From: Aminobacter aminovorans
GTDB lineage: Bacteria > Pseudomonadota > Alphaproteobacteria > Rhizobiales > Rhizobiaceae
Direction: 5' to 3'
NCBI RefSeq assembly: GCF_900445235.1
Contig: NZ_UFSM01000001.1
Coordinates: forward strand, 3,549,501 to 3,613,500
Length of the DNA: 64,000 nucleotides
This document shows positions 42,103 to 51,011 of the stretch, piece by piece (within the stretch, counting starts at the first letter, position 1; each line of letters opens with the position of its first letter). The notes under the pieces are model-generated. The model was not told where the DNA came from, did not search any database, and saw only the letters and a program-made list of their open reading frames with translations. The translations under genes and the position numbers were made by a program.

Positions 42103-42609
42103 TCAGCTCTTTTTCTTGGCGGCGCGGCGCTTGGCGTCGTCGATCATCATGTTGGCGAGTTGCATGCGGACCATGGCGCGTTGGCGCAGATGCGGCGCCA
42201 CGCGGTCGGGGTGGTTGGCCAGCGCAAAGATGCGGCGCAGCCTGGCAAGATCGGCCGGTTTGGCTTCGGCCAGGCCGAGCTCGGCGGCGATCGCGTCCGG
42301 GTCGATCGACGGCGGTTCGGGCGCGGCGGGCTCCAAAGGTTCCGACGCGGCTTCGACTGCATCGGCGACGGCCTTGGCCCTGACCATGTCGAGCAGCGAG
42401 ACGAACTCGTCCTCGAGCGCCTCGCCCGCCTCGCGGTAGCCTGCGGCCACAGTCTCGCCCGAAACGCGGATGCGGCCGGAATGCAGTTCTTCGGCAACGG
42501 CAAGATAGTCGAAAGGGATGGTCGGTGCGGGCGCAATCTCGCCAGGCTCGGTCGCGACGAACAGGTCGTCGAGCAACGAAGCAAAGTCGCGATTGATCTC
42601 GGTGCCCAT
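42103..42609 (-). CDS. Unknown protein with a J-domain-like C-terminus
   Basis: A 168-residue acidic soluble protein. The first 100 residues are Glu/Ala-rich helices (SLLDDLFVATEPGEIAP, EALEDEFVSLLDMV). The C-terminal part, LARLRRIFALANHPDRVAPH then MVRMQLANMMIDDAKRRAAKKK, looks like the middle and end of a DnaJ J domain with its HPD tripeptide. Helix I of a J domain is not obvious. It might contact DnaK, but this is a guess from the motif. GGAGGG precedes ATG 42609. Confidence 0.6.
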   Translation of the reverse strand: MGTEINRDFASLLDDLFVATEPGEIAPAPTIPFDYLAVAEELHSGRIRVSGETVAAGYREAGEALEDEFVSLLDMVRAKAVADAVEAASEPLEPAAPEPPSIDPDAIAAELGLAEAKPADLARLRRIFALANHPDRVAPHLRQRAMVRMQLANMMIDDAKRRAAKKKS

Positions 42610-42718
42610 GCAAGGCCCTCCGCACGAAACGGCATGATACGGCAATATTTGCCGGAACCATAATCAGCCTCGGTTAAAAATCGTTTCGAGGCGTCGGCGG
42701 AATCTTAGAAGTGTCGTC

Positions 42719-42757
42719 AAAAAAGATCGGGCCGCATGGGGGAAATATGCGGCCCGA
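42719..42757 (-). terminator. Minus-strand rho-independent terminator with no gene in front of it
   Basis: On the minus strand TCGGGCCGCAT (42757-42747) pairs perfectly with ATGCGGCCCGA (42737-42727) over 11 bp, and TCTTTTTT follows (six T). It is textbook quality. No minus-strand coding gene lies upstream for more than 1.4 kb (next is at 44224), which implies a short non-coding transcript. Confidence 0.8.
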
Positions 42758-42905
42758 AGTCGCCTTTCGGCGAGGAAAGCCGGCAGTGCCGGTATTTCAG
42801 ATACGCAACCGGGGACCGGCTTGTTGCGGCCTTTGCGGAAAAGATTTCCAAGCAGCGCATGGCAGCCATGCCTATGCTGCACTGCACAATCGAACTGGAA
42901 TCACC
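42719..42905 (-). ncRNA. Candidate small RNA ending at the orphan terminator
   Basis: A transcript of perhaps 180 bases would run from around 42900 to 42719. Besides the terminator stem it contains CGCC-GAAA-GGCG (42761-42774) and CCGGC-type stems around 42780-42820, so it is well structured. No reading frame in it looks coding. The start is unknown; the palindromic TATATA at 42906 could serve as a -10 in either direction. Deduced from the terminator, not from a family match. Confidence 0.4.
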
Positions 42906-42911
42906 TATATA
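42883..42911 (+). promoter_or_regulatory. Candidate promoter of the DUF1127-like gene
   Basis: TGCACA (42883-42888) and TATATA (42906-42911) are spaced 17 bases. Transcription would begin near 42918, giving a leader of about 26 bases with GGGAGG and GAGAG before the ATG at 42944. Pattern match only. Confidence 0.4.
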
Positions 42912-42943
42912 TCGTTTCGGGAGGACCAACCGGAGCCTGAGAG

Positions 42944-43114
42944 ATGGGTTTCTATACCGAATTGTTCGCCCGCCCTCGCCCCAAGGAACAGGTCCGCTAT
43001 CGTGCGGCGCTTGCCCTGCTGAACGCGATGAACTCGGCCGACCGGGCCGACATCGGCATCAAGCCTGCCGACTTCCCCCGCATCGCCCGCGAAATGTCGT
43101 CGCGCCAGGCATGA
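42944..43114 (+). CDS. DUF1127-like small protein
   Basis: A 56-residue protein: MGFYTELFARPRPKEQ, then YRAALALLNAMNSADRADIG, then IKPADFPRIAREMSSRQA. The segment RADIGIKPADFPRIARE is close to the conserved core of DUF1127 (L-x-D-I-G-I-x-R-x-x-I). Short DUF1127 proteins in rhizobia and relatives affect RNA turnover and phosphate or carbon responses. Third positions are strongly G/C. GAGCCTGAGAG lies just before the ATG. Confidence 0.75.
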   Translation: MGFYTELFARPRPKEQVRYRAALALLNAMNSADRADIGIKPADFPRIAREMSSRQA

Positions 43115-43180
43115 GGGTCCCGCGCGTCACTGCGCTGCCGCAATCGATGATGCATCATTGCGGCAGGCAGGAGATTCGCA

Positions 43181-44221
43181 ATGAGGACTTTTTCGAAACG
43201 GGCCGCAGCCGCCGCCGCTCTTACCAGCCTCTGGTCGTTCCAGGCACTGGCCGCCGATCTGCCCTATCTCGATGATCGATCCGACGCGGCCGCCGTGGTG
43301 CGCTCGCTCTACAATGCGGTCAGCCGCAAGGAATATGCCCGCGCCTGGGACTATTTCGGCGAGGCCAAGCCAGCCAAGGACTTTGCCGAATTCGCCAAGG
43401 GCTATGAGGCAACCGAGCGCGTCGAAGTCGAGACCGGGGCGGTAAGCTCGGATGGTGCTGCGGGCTCTATCTTCTACAGCATCCCCGTCGCCATCCGCGC
43501 CGTCGACAAGGACGGCACCGAGAAGGTTTTCGCCGGCTGCTACACCGCCCGGCAGGTCAACGGCGCCATCCAGGAGCCGCCCTTCACTCCCATTCAGCTT
43601 GAGAAAGGTGCGCTCAAGCCAGCCGAAGGCAATCTGAGCGATGCGCTGCCCAAGCAGTGCGGCGATGCCCCGCCTGAAGAAACCGACGCCGTGCTCGACC
43701 TTGCCACCAAGACATTCGCAGCGAGCCACAAGGCCCAGTGCGACATCGCCCGCAAGGGTGAAGGGGCGATCCAGAGCTACAAGATCTCCTACCATAACAA
43801 ATCAGACGCCGCCGACACGCCGGCGAGCGAAGCCCGGCTGTTCCGCTTCTTCTGCCAGATGGGCGCCTACAACGAGACCCACGTCTATTATCTCTGGAAC
43901 GAAGCAGACGGCCTGAACGAGCAGCATTTCGCAGCGCCCGAACTCGACATCCACTACGAAGGCGACAATCCCGACGGCAAGCTCGAGAGCGTCAACGTCA
44001 TCGGCTACCGCTCCGAAAACGCGCTGGTCAACTCGTCCTTTGACGAGAAGACTTTGACGATTACCTCGCATGCCAAGTGGCGCGGCGTCGGCGATGCGTC
44101 CTCCGACGGCAACTGGCTGTTCCGCGACGGCGCGTTTGCGCTGGTCCGCTACGACGTCGACGCGTCCTATGACGGCGAGATCAACCCCGAGACCGTGCTC
44201 GACTACAATTCGGCGCCTTGA
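43181..44221 (+). CDS. Exported DUF1176-like protein
   Basis: A 346-residue protein with a signal peptide (to about 24, ending FQALAA). The first half contains a helical region (AAAVVRSLYNAVSRKEYARAWDYF) and FAGCYTARQVNGAIQEPPFTPIQLEKG. The second half is beta-rich (FRFFCQMGAYNETHVYYLW to WLFRDGAFALVRYDVDASYDG), which fits the DUF1176 type of periplasmic proteins. Two or more cysteine pairs are possible. CAGGAG lies before the ATG. Function unknown. Confidence 0.65.
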   Translation: MRTFSKRAAAAAALTSLWSFQALAADLPYLDDRSDAAAVVRSLYNAVSRKEYARAWDYFGEAKPAKDFAEFAKGYEATERVEVETGAVSSDGAAGSIFYSIPVAIRAVDKDGTEKVFAGCYTARQVNGAIQEPPFTPIQLEKGALKPAEGNLSDALPKQCGDAPPEETDAVLDLATKTFAASHKAQCDIARKGEGAIQSYKISYHNKSDAADTPASEARLFRFFCQMGAYNETHVYYLWNEADGLNEQHFAAPELDIHYEGDNPDGKLESVNVIGYRSENALVNSSFDEKTLTITSHAKWRGVGDASSDGNWLFRDGAFALVRYDVDASYDGEINPETVLDYNSAP

Positions 44222-44223
44222 GG

Positions 44224-45105
44224 CTATTTCGCAGACAGCATCCAGTTGAGCGTCTCGCGCCAGTCGGTCATGCGGATCGGCGTGCCGTGGGTTCCGGTCT
44301 CGAAGCGGACGAAGCGCGTCGGATAGCTTTTGTTCTTGGCCAGGATCGAGCGGAAGAACGCCTCCTGCTTGTCGGCGGGGAAAACAGGATCCTTGCTGCC
44401 CTGGCCGAAGAACACCGGCACCTTGGCCGCGAAAGCCGGTGATTTGAGGAAAGCGTTGTCCCACAGCGAGCCGAGCAACATCAGCCCGCCCAGCTTCCTG
44501 GCTGCCTTGGCGTCGCGCGCCAGTCCCCAGCACAGCTGACCACCCATCGAACCGCAGGCGACGACGATCCTGGCGCCGGGAGATTGCGCAGCGTAATGGT
44601 CGATCAGCGCGGCCATTTCGGAAACGCCCTTGTCGCCAAAATCAGTGAAGTCGGGCGACAGGTAAAGCCCGCCATTGGCGGCCATCAGGTTCTTGATGCG
44701 ATTGAAATTGCCGCCGAAGGTGAAGTCGTCGACACCCTGCTTGCGGCTACCGCCCTGGCCATGAAGATAAAGCACGATGACTGAAGCGCCCTCGGTCGTG
44801 CCGACGGCGAAGTGCCTGACGTCGCCGGCATCAAGCTTCAGCACCAGGTCCTGCTGGGCCTTGCGGACGCCCGTCGAGACGTATTTGCCCTGAACCCGCC
44901 GCTCCGGCACCTGGTCGCGTTCATTGATGTCGCGCATCTCCTGGTAGTCGACGACGCGGTAGGTCTCGCCCTCTGACGAGAGCATGCCGGGATAGGCGAA
45001 GAGATCGTCCTTGTAGGGCGCGAGGGACTGGGCCGAAGCGGGATAGGCGCAGGCCACGGCCATCAGGCTAGACAAGGCAAGGCGTCGAAGGCGAGCAAGC
45101 GTCAC
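44224..45105 (-). CDS. Exported alpha/beta hydrolase
   Basis: A 293-residue hydrolase with a signal peptide ending in YPASAQ. LYLHGQGGSRKQ supplies the oxyanion loop, ACGSMGGQLCW the nucleophile (Ser in G-S-M-G), QGSKDPVFP the acid and ETGTHGTPI the His. The start is GTG 45105 with GGGAG seven bases before it; ATG 45135 gives a less typical signal peptide. It is convergent with the DUF1176-like gene, with stops three bases apart. Substrate unknown. Confidence 0.82.
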   Translation of the reverse strand: MTLARLRRLALSSLMAVACAYPASAQSLAPYKDDLFAYPGMLSSEGETYRVVDYQEMRDINERDQVPERRVQGKYVSTGVRKAQQDLVLKLDAGDVRHFAVGTTEGASVIVLYLHGQGGSRKQGVDDFTFGGNFNRIKNLMAANGGLYLSPDFTDFGDKGVSEMAALIDHYAAQSPGARIVVACGSMGGQLCWGLARDAKAARKLGGLMLLGSLWDNAFLKSPAFAAKVPVFFGQGSKDPVFPADKQEAFFRSILAKNKSYPTRFVRFETGTHGTPIRMTDWRETLNWMLSAK

Positions 45106-45172
45106 GTGTCGGCTCCCGTTGCAAGGACGGCGCATGACTGCGGTCCGACAGGGTGGTCTGTCAACGGCGCAC

Positions 45173-45481
45173 TCACATTTTCAAAGCAGCGAACGAGAGC
45201 CCCAAGCCAATCGTTGCAAGAAGCAGAGCACCCCAGACCATGCCGTGCGCCTTGCCGATTCCGGAGGCGAGATAGCCGCGTGCTTCTTCGAAGAAGATCA
45301 AATCTCGGGAGTTGGCGGCCTCGAACATTTGCTCGGAACTGGAAGCACCGGAGAAAAAACGCCATTTCGTCAGGCGTTCAAGCTCCCGTCGGCGTGATAA
45401 CCTTGCGACCACAACGACGAGCAGCAGCACCGTCACCAGCCAAAACAGCAGGAAGGAAGTGGTAAGCAGCCCCGCGATCAT
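45173..45481 (-). CDS. Small two-helix membrane protein
   Basis: A 102-residue membrane protein. Helix 1 (about 2-30, rich in L and V: LLFWLVTVLLLVVVVARL) is followed by a basic and aromatic cytoplasmic loop (RRRELERLTKWRFF, then FFEEARGYLASG), and helix 2 is near 82-100. No family is recognised. ATG 45481 is taken because helix 1 begins there. The molybdenum-type operon ends 14 bases upstream, so it might be co-transcribed with it. Confidence 0.55.
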   Translation of the reverse strand: MIAGLLTTSFLLFWLVTVLLLVVVVARLSRRRELERLTKWRFFSGASSSEQMFEAANSRDLIFFEEARGYLASGIGKAHGMVWGALLLATIGLGLSFAALKM

Positions 45482-45494
45482 CACCCGCCAATCT

Positions 45495-47105
45495 TCAATC
45501 CTGCAGCACCCCGCCAGCACCCTCTAGCATCTCGGGGGTGTCGACATCGACAGCCGCCCCTGCCCCGATTTCGATGTCGATGACATCGACGCCTTCGCTC
45601 TCAATCAGGTGACGCGCGCCGGTGTCACCTTCGAGATGTGCGACAGCCGCAAACAGGGACCGCGGAAGGATGACGGGGTTGCCGCGCTTGCCGTCATGGG
45701 TGGCACGGACGACGGCGCGGCCACTGGCCCGCTCGAACGCCTCGATCAGGCGGTCGAGGTCCGCCGGCAGCACCTCGGGCATGTCGCCAAGAACGATCAG
45801 CGCGCCGGCTGCGTCTTCAGGAAGCGCCGAAACGCCCGCCTTGAGCGAACTGGCAAGGCCTGAGGCAAAGTCGGCATTGTGGGCGACAGGGATGTCGAGA
45901 CCGGCGAGCGCGTCGCTGATGCGGCTGGCCTGGTGGCCGGTGACGGCGACGATGCTCTCGGCTTTCGAGGCAAGCACGCGCTCGGCGGTGCGACGCACCA
46001 GCGGCTTGTCCTGGAACAGCGCCAAAAGCTTGTTGGGCCCGCCCATTCGGCTGGAGCGACCGGCGGCGAGCAGCACGGCATGCACTCTTGCGATGGGCGG
46101 AAGGGCGGAAAGGTCGCGCGGCTGCGGTCGCGTCGGAATTTCCATCAGCAAGCCGCCGACGCCCATGCCGGCAATGTCCGCCGCCGTCACGTCGAGCCCC
46201 GCCATCAGCCGATCGAGCACCCAGTCGAAGCCGTTCTCCTTGGGACTGCGGGCGCAACCAGGCGCGCCGAGGACGGCGGTCTTGCCGATATGGCCGAGCA
46301 CCAGAAGATTGCCGGGATCGACCGGCATGCCGGAGCGGACGACGGTGCCGCCGGCGGCACGGATGGCTGTCGGGATGACATCATCGAAATCAGCCAGCGC
46401 TGAGGCGCCGAAAATGACCACGAGGTCGTTGTCGCGGGCAAGCTGCGTTGCGGCCTCGGCCACTGCGTCAGCTTCGTGTGCGGTACGCCGCTCAGCGACG
46501 AGCCTGCTGCCCGAGCGCGCCAGCCGCTGCTCGGTCAAGCGGCTCGTCTTGTCGAGCACGCTTGCTTTGACGCTCGGCAGCACGGTCTGGATGACGCCGA
46601 CCCGCTTGGCCGCGAACGCATTGACGGCGAAGATTTCGCCACTGGCGGACAGCTCGGTCGCCCGCAGCACCAGCTCCCCGGCAACGGCGAAGGGAATGAT
46701 CTTGACCGTCGCGACCATCTGGCCTCTTTCGACGGTGGCGTGACGGGCGAGCGTCGCGACTGTGATCGACGGGTCGATGGCGTTGATAGCATCGACCAGG
46801 CCGGCATCGACGGTAAAGACGCCGGCTTCACGCGCATGCAGATTGACCCGACCGGTCGCCGCAGGTTGCACCTCGACATGGCGGTGCCGCATGCTTGCGG
46901 CGATCGCCTCCGCCGCCTGATCCTCGCCGAGATCGCCGGTCTCCGGCACGGCGACGACGATTTCACGCAGCCCCTCGGCCGCGAGGATGGCGATGTCTTC
47001 GGCGGCAAGTACATGGCCTTTGCGGTAGCGATGGTCGCCGGCGCTGGTGGAATGCGCAAGCACCGCACCCTTGGCCTGGCCGACGGGGATCGCGCCGAAC
47101 CTCAC
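45495..47105 (-). CDS. Molybdopterin-binding / MobA-like nucleotidyltransferase fusion
   Basis: A 536-residue two-domain protein. Residues about 1-330 are MoeA/MogA-like (VGQAKGAVLAHS, DNDLVVIFGASALADFDDVIPTAI, PGNLLVLGHIGKTAVLGAPGCARSPKENGFDWVLDRL). Residues about 340-536 are a MobA/MocA-type transferase (VLLAAGRSSRMGGPNKLL, VTGHQASRI, LGDMPEV, GKRGNPVILPRSLF, GDTGARHL). MocA-type enzymes attach CMP to the molybdenum cofactor. GTG start at 47105 overlaps the XdhC stop (GTGA). This fusion is typical beside CO-dehydrogenase-like or xanthine-dehydrogenase maturation genes in rhizobia. Confidence 0.9.
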   Translation of the reverse strand: MRFGAIPVGQAKGAVLAHSTSAGDHRYRKGHVLAAEDIAILAAEGLREIVVAVPETGDLGEDQAAEAIAASMRHRHVEVQPAATGRVNLHAREAGVFTVDAGLVDAINAIDPSITVATLARHATVERGQMVATVKIIPFAVAGELVLRATELSASGEIFAVNAFAAKRVGVIQTVLPSVKASVLDKTSRLTEQRLARSGSRLVAERRTAHEADAVAEAATQLARDNDLVVIFGASALADFDDVIPTAIRAAGGTVVRSGMPVDPGNLLVLGHIGKTAVLGAPGCARSPKENGFDWVLDRLMAGLDVTAADIAGMGVGGLLMEIPTRPQPRDLSALPPIARVHAVLLAAGRSSRMGGPNKLLALFQDKPLVRRTAERVLASKAESIVAVTGHQASRISDALAGLDIPVAHNADFASGLASSLKAGVSALPEDAAGALIVLGDMPEVLPADLDRLIEAFERASGRAVVRATHDGKRGNPVILPRSLFAAVAHLEGDTGARHLIESEGVDVIDIEIGAGAAVDVDTPEMLEGAGGVLQD

Positions 47106-47812
47106 GCCGCATCGCCCCTTGCCTTGGTGCCAAGCCCGCGCGCGCGGAACGCTGAGATGACCTGCGCGAGGATGGCAACAGCAATCTCGGCAGGGTTGGA
47201 CGCACCGATGTCGAGCCCGATCGGGGCGTTGATGCGCTCGATCTGCTCCGAGGTCACGCCCATCGCCAGCAGGCGCTCCACCCGCCTGGCGTGGGTTTTT
47301 CTGCTGCCGAGCGCGCCGACATAAAAACACCCGGCATCGAGGGCGGATTTGAGTGGCCAGTCGTCGATCTTGGGATCGTGGGTGATGGCCGCAAGCGCCG
47401 CATAAGGGTCGAGCGGACAATGCTTCAGCACATCCTCGGGCCATTCGGCCTTGTGGATGACATCGGGAAAGCGCTCGTCGCTGGTGAATGCCGTGCGCGG
47501 GTCGATAATCTCCAGCGGAAAGCCGGCGATCTTGGCCATCGGCGCCAGCGCCTGACTGATATGGACAGCGCCTATCACCACCAGCCGCGGTTGCGGCAGG
47601 TGCACGTTGAGGAAGAAATTGCGGCCTTCGGCCTCGACCAGGCCGGACAGGCCGCTGCGAAATGCCCTTGCGATCGCCTGGCCAAGGTCGCCTGCGACGG
47701 CATCGCCTTCCCTGACGACGCGGTCGCGGCCATCCCCGATGTCGGTGACGAGTATCGCGGCGCGGCGGGCGCGACGCTCGGCATTCAGCGTTTTCAGAAC
47801 ATAAGGATCCAT
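47102..47812 (-). CDS. XdhC-family molybdenum cofactor maturation protein (Rossmann part)
   Basis: A 236-residue XdhC-type protein. A short N-terminal XdhC/CoxI piece is followed by the Rossmann domain: LVVIGAVHISQALAPMAKIAGFPLEIIDPR near 75, ITHDPKIDDWPLKSALDAGCFYVGALGSRKTHARRVERL and INAPIGLDIGASNPAEIAVAILAQV. Proteins of this family insert sulfurated cofactor into molybdenum hydroxylases. The partner domain is encoded separately just upstream (47816-48151). Confidence 0.9.
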   Translation of the reverse strand: MDPYVLKTLNAERRARRAAILVTDIGDGRDRVVREGDAVAGDLGQAIARAFRSGLSGLVEAEGRNFFLNVHLPQPRLVVIGAVHISQALAPMAKIAGFPLEIIDPRTAFTSDERFPDVIHKAEWPEDVLKHCPLDPYAALAAITHDPKIDDWPLKSALDAGCFYVGALGSRKTHARRVERLLAMGVTSEQIERINAPIGLDIGASNPAEIAVAILAQVISAFRARGLGTKARGDAA

Positions 47813-47815
47813 CGA

Positions 47816-48151
47816 TCAGCCCAACCGCTCGACATAAACTCTGATCTTGCCGCCGCAGGACAGGCCGACCTGCCACGCCGTCTCGTCGGCGACACCGAAC
47901 TCCAGCATCTTCGGCTTGCCGCTGCCGATGACATCGAGGGCCTCAGAGATCACAGCCCCTTCGACACAGCCGCCGGAGACCGAGCCGTGGAAGGTGCCTT
48001 CGGCGTCGATGACGAGATGGCTGCCGACGGGGCGCGGCGCCGAGCCCCATGTCTCGACCACGGTGGCGATGGCGACGTCCTTGCCGTTCTTCATCCAGCC
48101 TTCGGCGATGATCAGCGGGTCGCGGGCCTCATCGAGAAACGTGCTTGGCAT
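47816..48151 (-). CDS. XdhC/CoxI N-terminal-domain protein
   Basis: A 111-residue protein made only of the XdhC/CoxI domain: VAIATVVETWGSAPRPVGSHLVI, GSVSGGCVEGAVISEALDVI and GLSCGGKIRVYVERL, with two conserved cysteines (GGC, SCGG). In single-chain XdhC this domain is fused to the Rossmann part; here the two are adjacent genes with a three-base gap. GGGAGG lies before the ATG at 48151. Confidence 0.9.
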   Translation of the reverse strand: MPSTFLDEARDPLIIAEGWMKNGKDVAIATVVETWGSAPRPVGSHLVIDAEGTFHGSVSGGCVEGAVISEALDVIGSGKPKMLEFGVADETAWQVGLSCGGKIRVYVERLG

Positions 48152-48170
48152 GGTACCTCCCTTTGCGACC

Positions 48171-49406
48171 TTACGCCGCCCGGCGCTGGCCTTCGATCAT
48201 CCACAATCTGGGGTCGGTGTCGCGCGCGACAGGCGCCCCGAGCGAGGCACAGAGATCGCCAAGGGCGTTGAGATTGTGCACCGGGCGGAACTCGTCGACA
48301 TAAGGCAGCATGGCGCGCACACCGCGTGCGCGGGCCTCGAAACCATCGAAGCGCAGTAGCGGGTTGAGCCAGATCAGGCGGCGGCAGGACTTCTTCAGCC
48401 GCTCCATCTCCTCGCTCAACCCGGCAATATCGTCGCGTTCAAGTCCATCGGTGATCAGCAGCACCACCGCGCCCTGGCCCAGAACACGGCGCGACCACAG
48501 CCGGTTGAACTCGCCCAACGTGTCGCCGATGCGGGTGCCGCCGGACCAGTCCCTGACCGCGGCGGAACAGTCGGCAAGTGCGGCGTCAGGGTCGCGGTGC
48601 CGCATCTGCCGGGTCAGGTTGGTCAGCCGGGTGCCAAAGACGAAGGTGTGTGTGCGCCTGCGCTTTTCGGTCAGCGCATGCAGGAAATGCAGGAAGATGC
48701 GGGTATACTGGCTCATCGAACCTGAGATGTCGGCAAGCACGACCAGGGGCGGATGCACCTCGCGTACGGAGCGGAATCTTGGCAGGATCAGCTGGCCGCC
48801 GGTGCGGGCGGCCGCCCGCATCATGGCGCGCGGATCGACCTTGCCGCCATGCGGGTCCGGCTTGAAGCGGCGGGTGCGCACGGTGTCCAACGGCAGCCTG
48901 AGCGCAGCGATCTCACGCCGCGCATCGCCGATCTCGGCCGCTGTCATCTGGGCAAAATCCTTGCCGCGCAGCATCTCATTGCCCGATACGGTAAAGCGGG
49001 CATCAACTTCGATCTCGGGGATTTCGCGCGGCGGCTGGCTGTTCTGGTGGCCCTCGAACATCGCCTGGCTGACCCGGTTTTCGGCGGCGCGTGGCTTCTG
49101 CTTCTCGCGGCGGTCGGGTGCCACGGGCGAAAACATCGCCAGCATCTTTTCGATCAGTTCGCGCGATTTCCAGAACAGCCGGAAGGCCTCGTCGAAGGTG
49201 GCGTGATCCTCGTGGCGGCTGACCAGCACCGCGTGCAGCGTCCAGTAGAAGTCGTCGCGCGAGCCGATGCCCGCGGCCAGCACCGCCTCGATCGCATCGA
49301 TCACCGAAGCCGGGCCGACACGCATGCCGGCCTTGCGCAGAGCGCGCGCGAAATAGACGATGTTGTCGGCGATGCGCCCGTCTGATGTAGCACTGCTGGG
49401 CGTCAT
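48171..49406 (-). CDS. CoxE-like VWA-domain protein
   Basis: A 411-residue protein with a CoxE/VWA_CoxE domain. The N-terminal FARALRKAGMRVGPASVIDAIEAVLAAG region is followed by a linker and a VWA domain with MIDAS start VVLADISGSMS (D-x-S-x-S) near 230, GTRIGDTLGEF (Thr) and LLITDGLERDD (Asp). Such proteins work with MoxR ATPases to mature metal cofactors; in carboxydotrophs CoxD and CoxE finish the CuSMoO2 site. Downstream of the MoxR gene by ten bases. Confidence 0.92.
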   Translation of the reverse strand: MTPSSATSDGRIADNIVYFARALRKAGMRVGPASVIDAIEAVLAAGIGSRDDFYWTLHAVLVSRHEDHATFDEAFRLFWKSRELIEKMLAMFSPVAPDRREKQKPRAAENRVSQAMFEGHQNSQPPREIPEIEVDARFTVSGNEMLRGKDFAQMTAAEIGDARREIAALRLPLDTVRTRRFKPDPHGGKVDPRAMMRAAARTGGQLILPRFRSVREVHPPLVVLADISGSMSQYTRIFLHFLHALTEKRRRTHTFVFGTRLTNLTRQMRHRDPDAALADCSAAVRDWSGGTRIGDTLGEFNRLWSRRVLGQGAVVLLITDGLERDDIAGLSEEMERLKKSCRRLIWLNPLLRFDGFEARARGVRAMLPYVDEFRPVHNLNALGDLCASLGAPVARDTDPRLWMIEGQRRAA

Positions 49407-49416
49407 GTCACCGCAC

Positions 49417-50343
<927 letters not shown>

Positions 50344-50363
50344 GGCGTTTCCGGAGAGGCGGC

Positions 50364-50858
50364 CTACAGCACGTGGTAGCTGCGGCCGTGATAGATCAGC
50401 GGGCGAAGGTTATCGCCGATGCGCAGGCCTGTCACCTTGCCAAACATGACACGATGGGTGGCCAGTTCCTTGGCGTCGACGAGCTCGCAGTCGAACACGG
50501 CAACAGCGCCGATGAGGACCGGCGCGCCTGATGCCAGCACCTCCCACTCGCCAAGCGCGAAGCGCTGTTCGGGCAAGAGGCCCGTGACACCGGAGAAGGC
50601 CACGGCCAGAGGCTCGTGCCTGGCGGCGAGCGTGTTGAGGGCGAAGTTGCCGTTCCTGACGAACAGGTCGTTGTTGGGGTTCTCACGGTTGACGCAGACA
50701 AGCACCATCGGCGGAGTGTCCGATACCGAACATGCGGCGATGACGGTGGCACCACGTTTTCCCGCCGGACCGTCGGTGGTCACCAGATGCACCGCGCCGG
50801 CAAAATGGCTCATCGCGTCCCGGTAGGCCTGCGGCCCGACTTCAAACTTCTTCAACAC
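50364..50858 (-). CDS. Flavin reductase family protein
   Basis: A 164-residue flavin reductase-like split-barrel protein. YRDAMSHFAGAVHLVTTDGPAGKRGATVIAACSVSDTPPMVLVCVN is the typical FMN-binding start and FALNTLAARHEPLAVAFSG, GKVTGLRIGDNLRPLIYHGRSYHVL the typical end. It would reduce FMN or FAD with NAD(P)H for a partner enzyme. The GTG at 50858 follows AGGAAAATGC; the longer frame from 50924 is possible. It stands at the head of the cox-type operon. Confidence 0.88.
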   Translation of the reverse strand: MLKKFEVGPQAYRDAMSHFAGAVHLVTTDGPAGKRGATVIAACSVSDTPPMVLVCVNRENPNNDLFVRNGNFALNTLAARHEPLAVAFSGVTGLLPEQRFALGEWEVLASGAPVLIGAVAVFDCELVDAKELATHRVMFGKVTGLRIGDNLRPLIYHGRSYHVL

Positions 50859-51011
50859 CGCATTTTCCTGCAACGAGACATACCCGCTATATATGGCCGC
50901 ATCGTCCGGGTCACAAGCTGACATGGCACAAGCACGTTGCGCTTGGCCTGGCCAGGCAGTAGGTCAGGTAAACCGCGCAAACTTGGCCGCAGAGAGGATT
51001 TTTCGGAGCGA

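Noticed and set aside
45495..47876. A 793-codon version of the molybdopterin/MobA fusion
   Set aside because: The extra upstream part runs over the XdhC gene in another frame; the GTG at 47105 overlapping the XdhC stop is the natural start.
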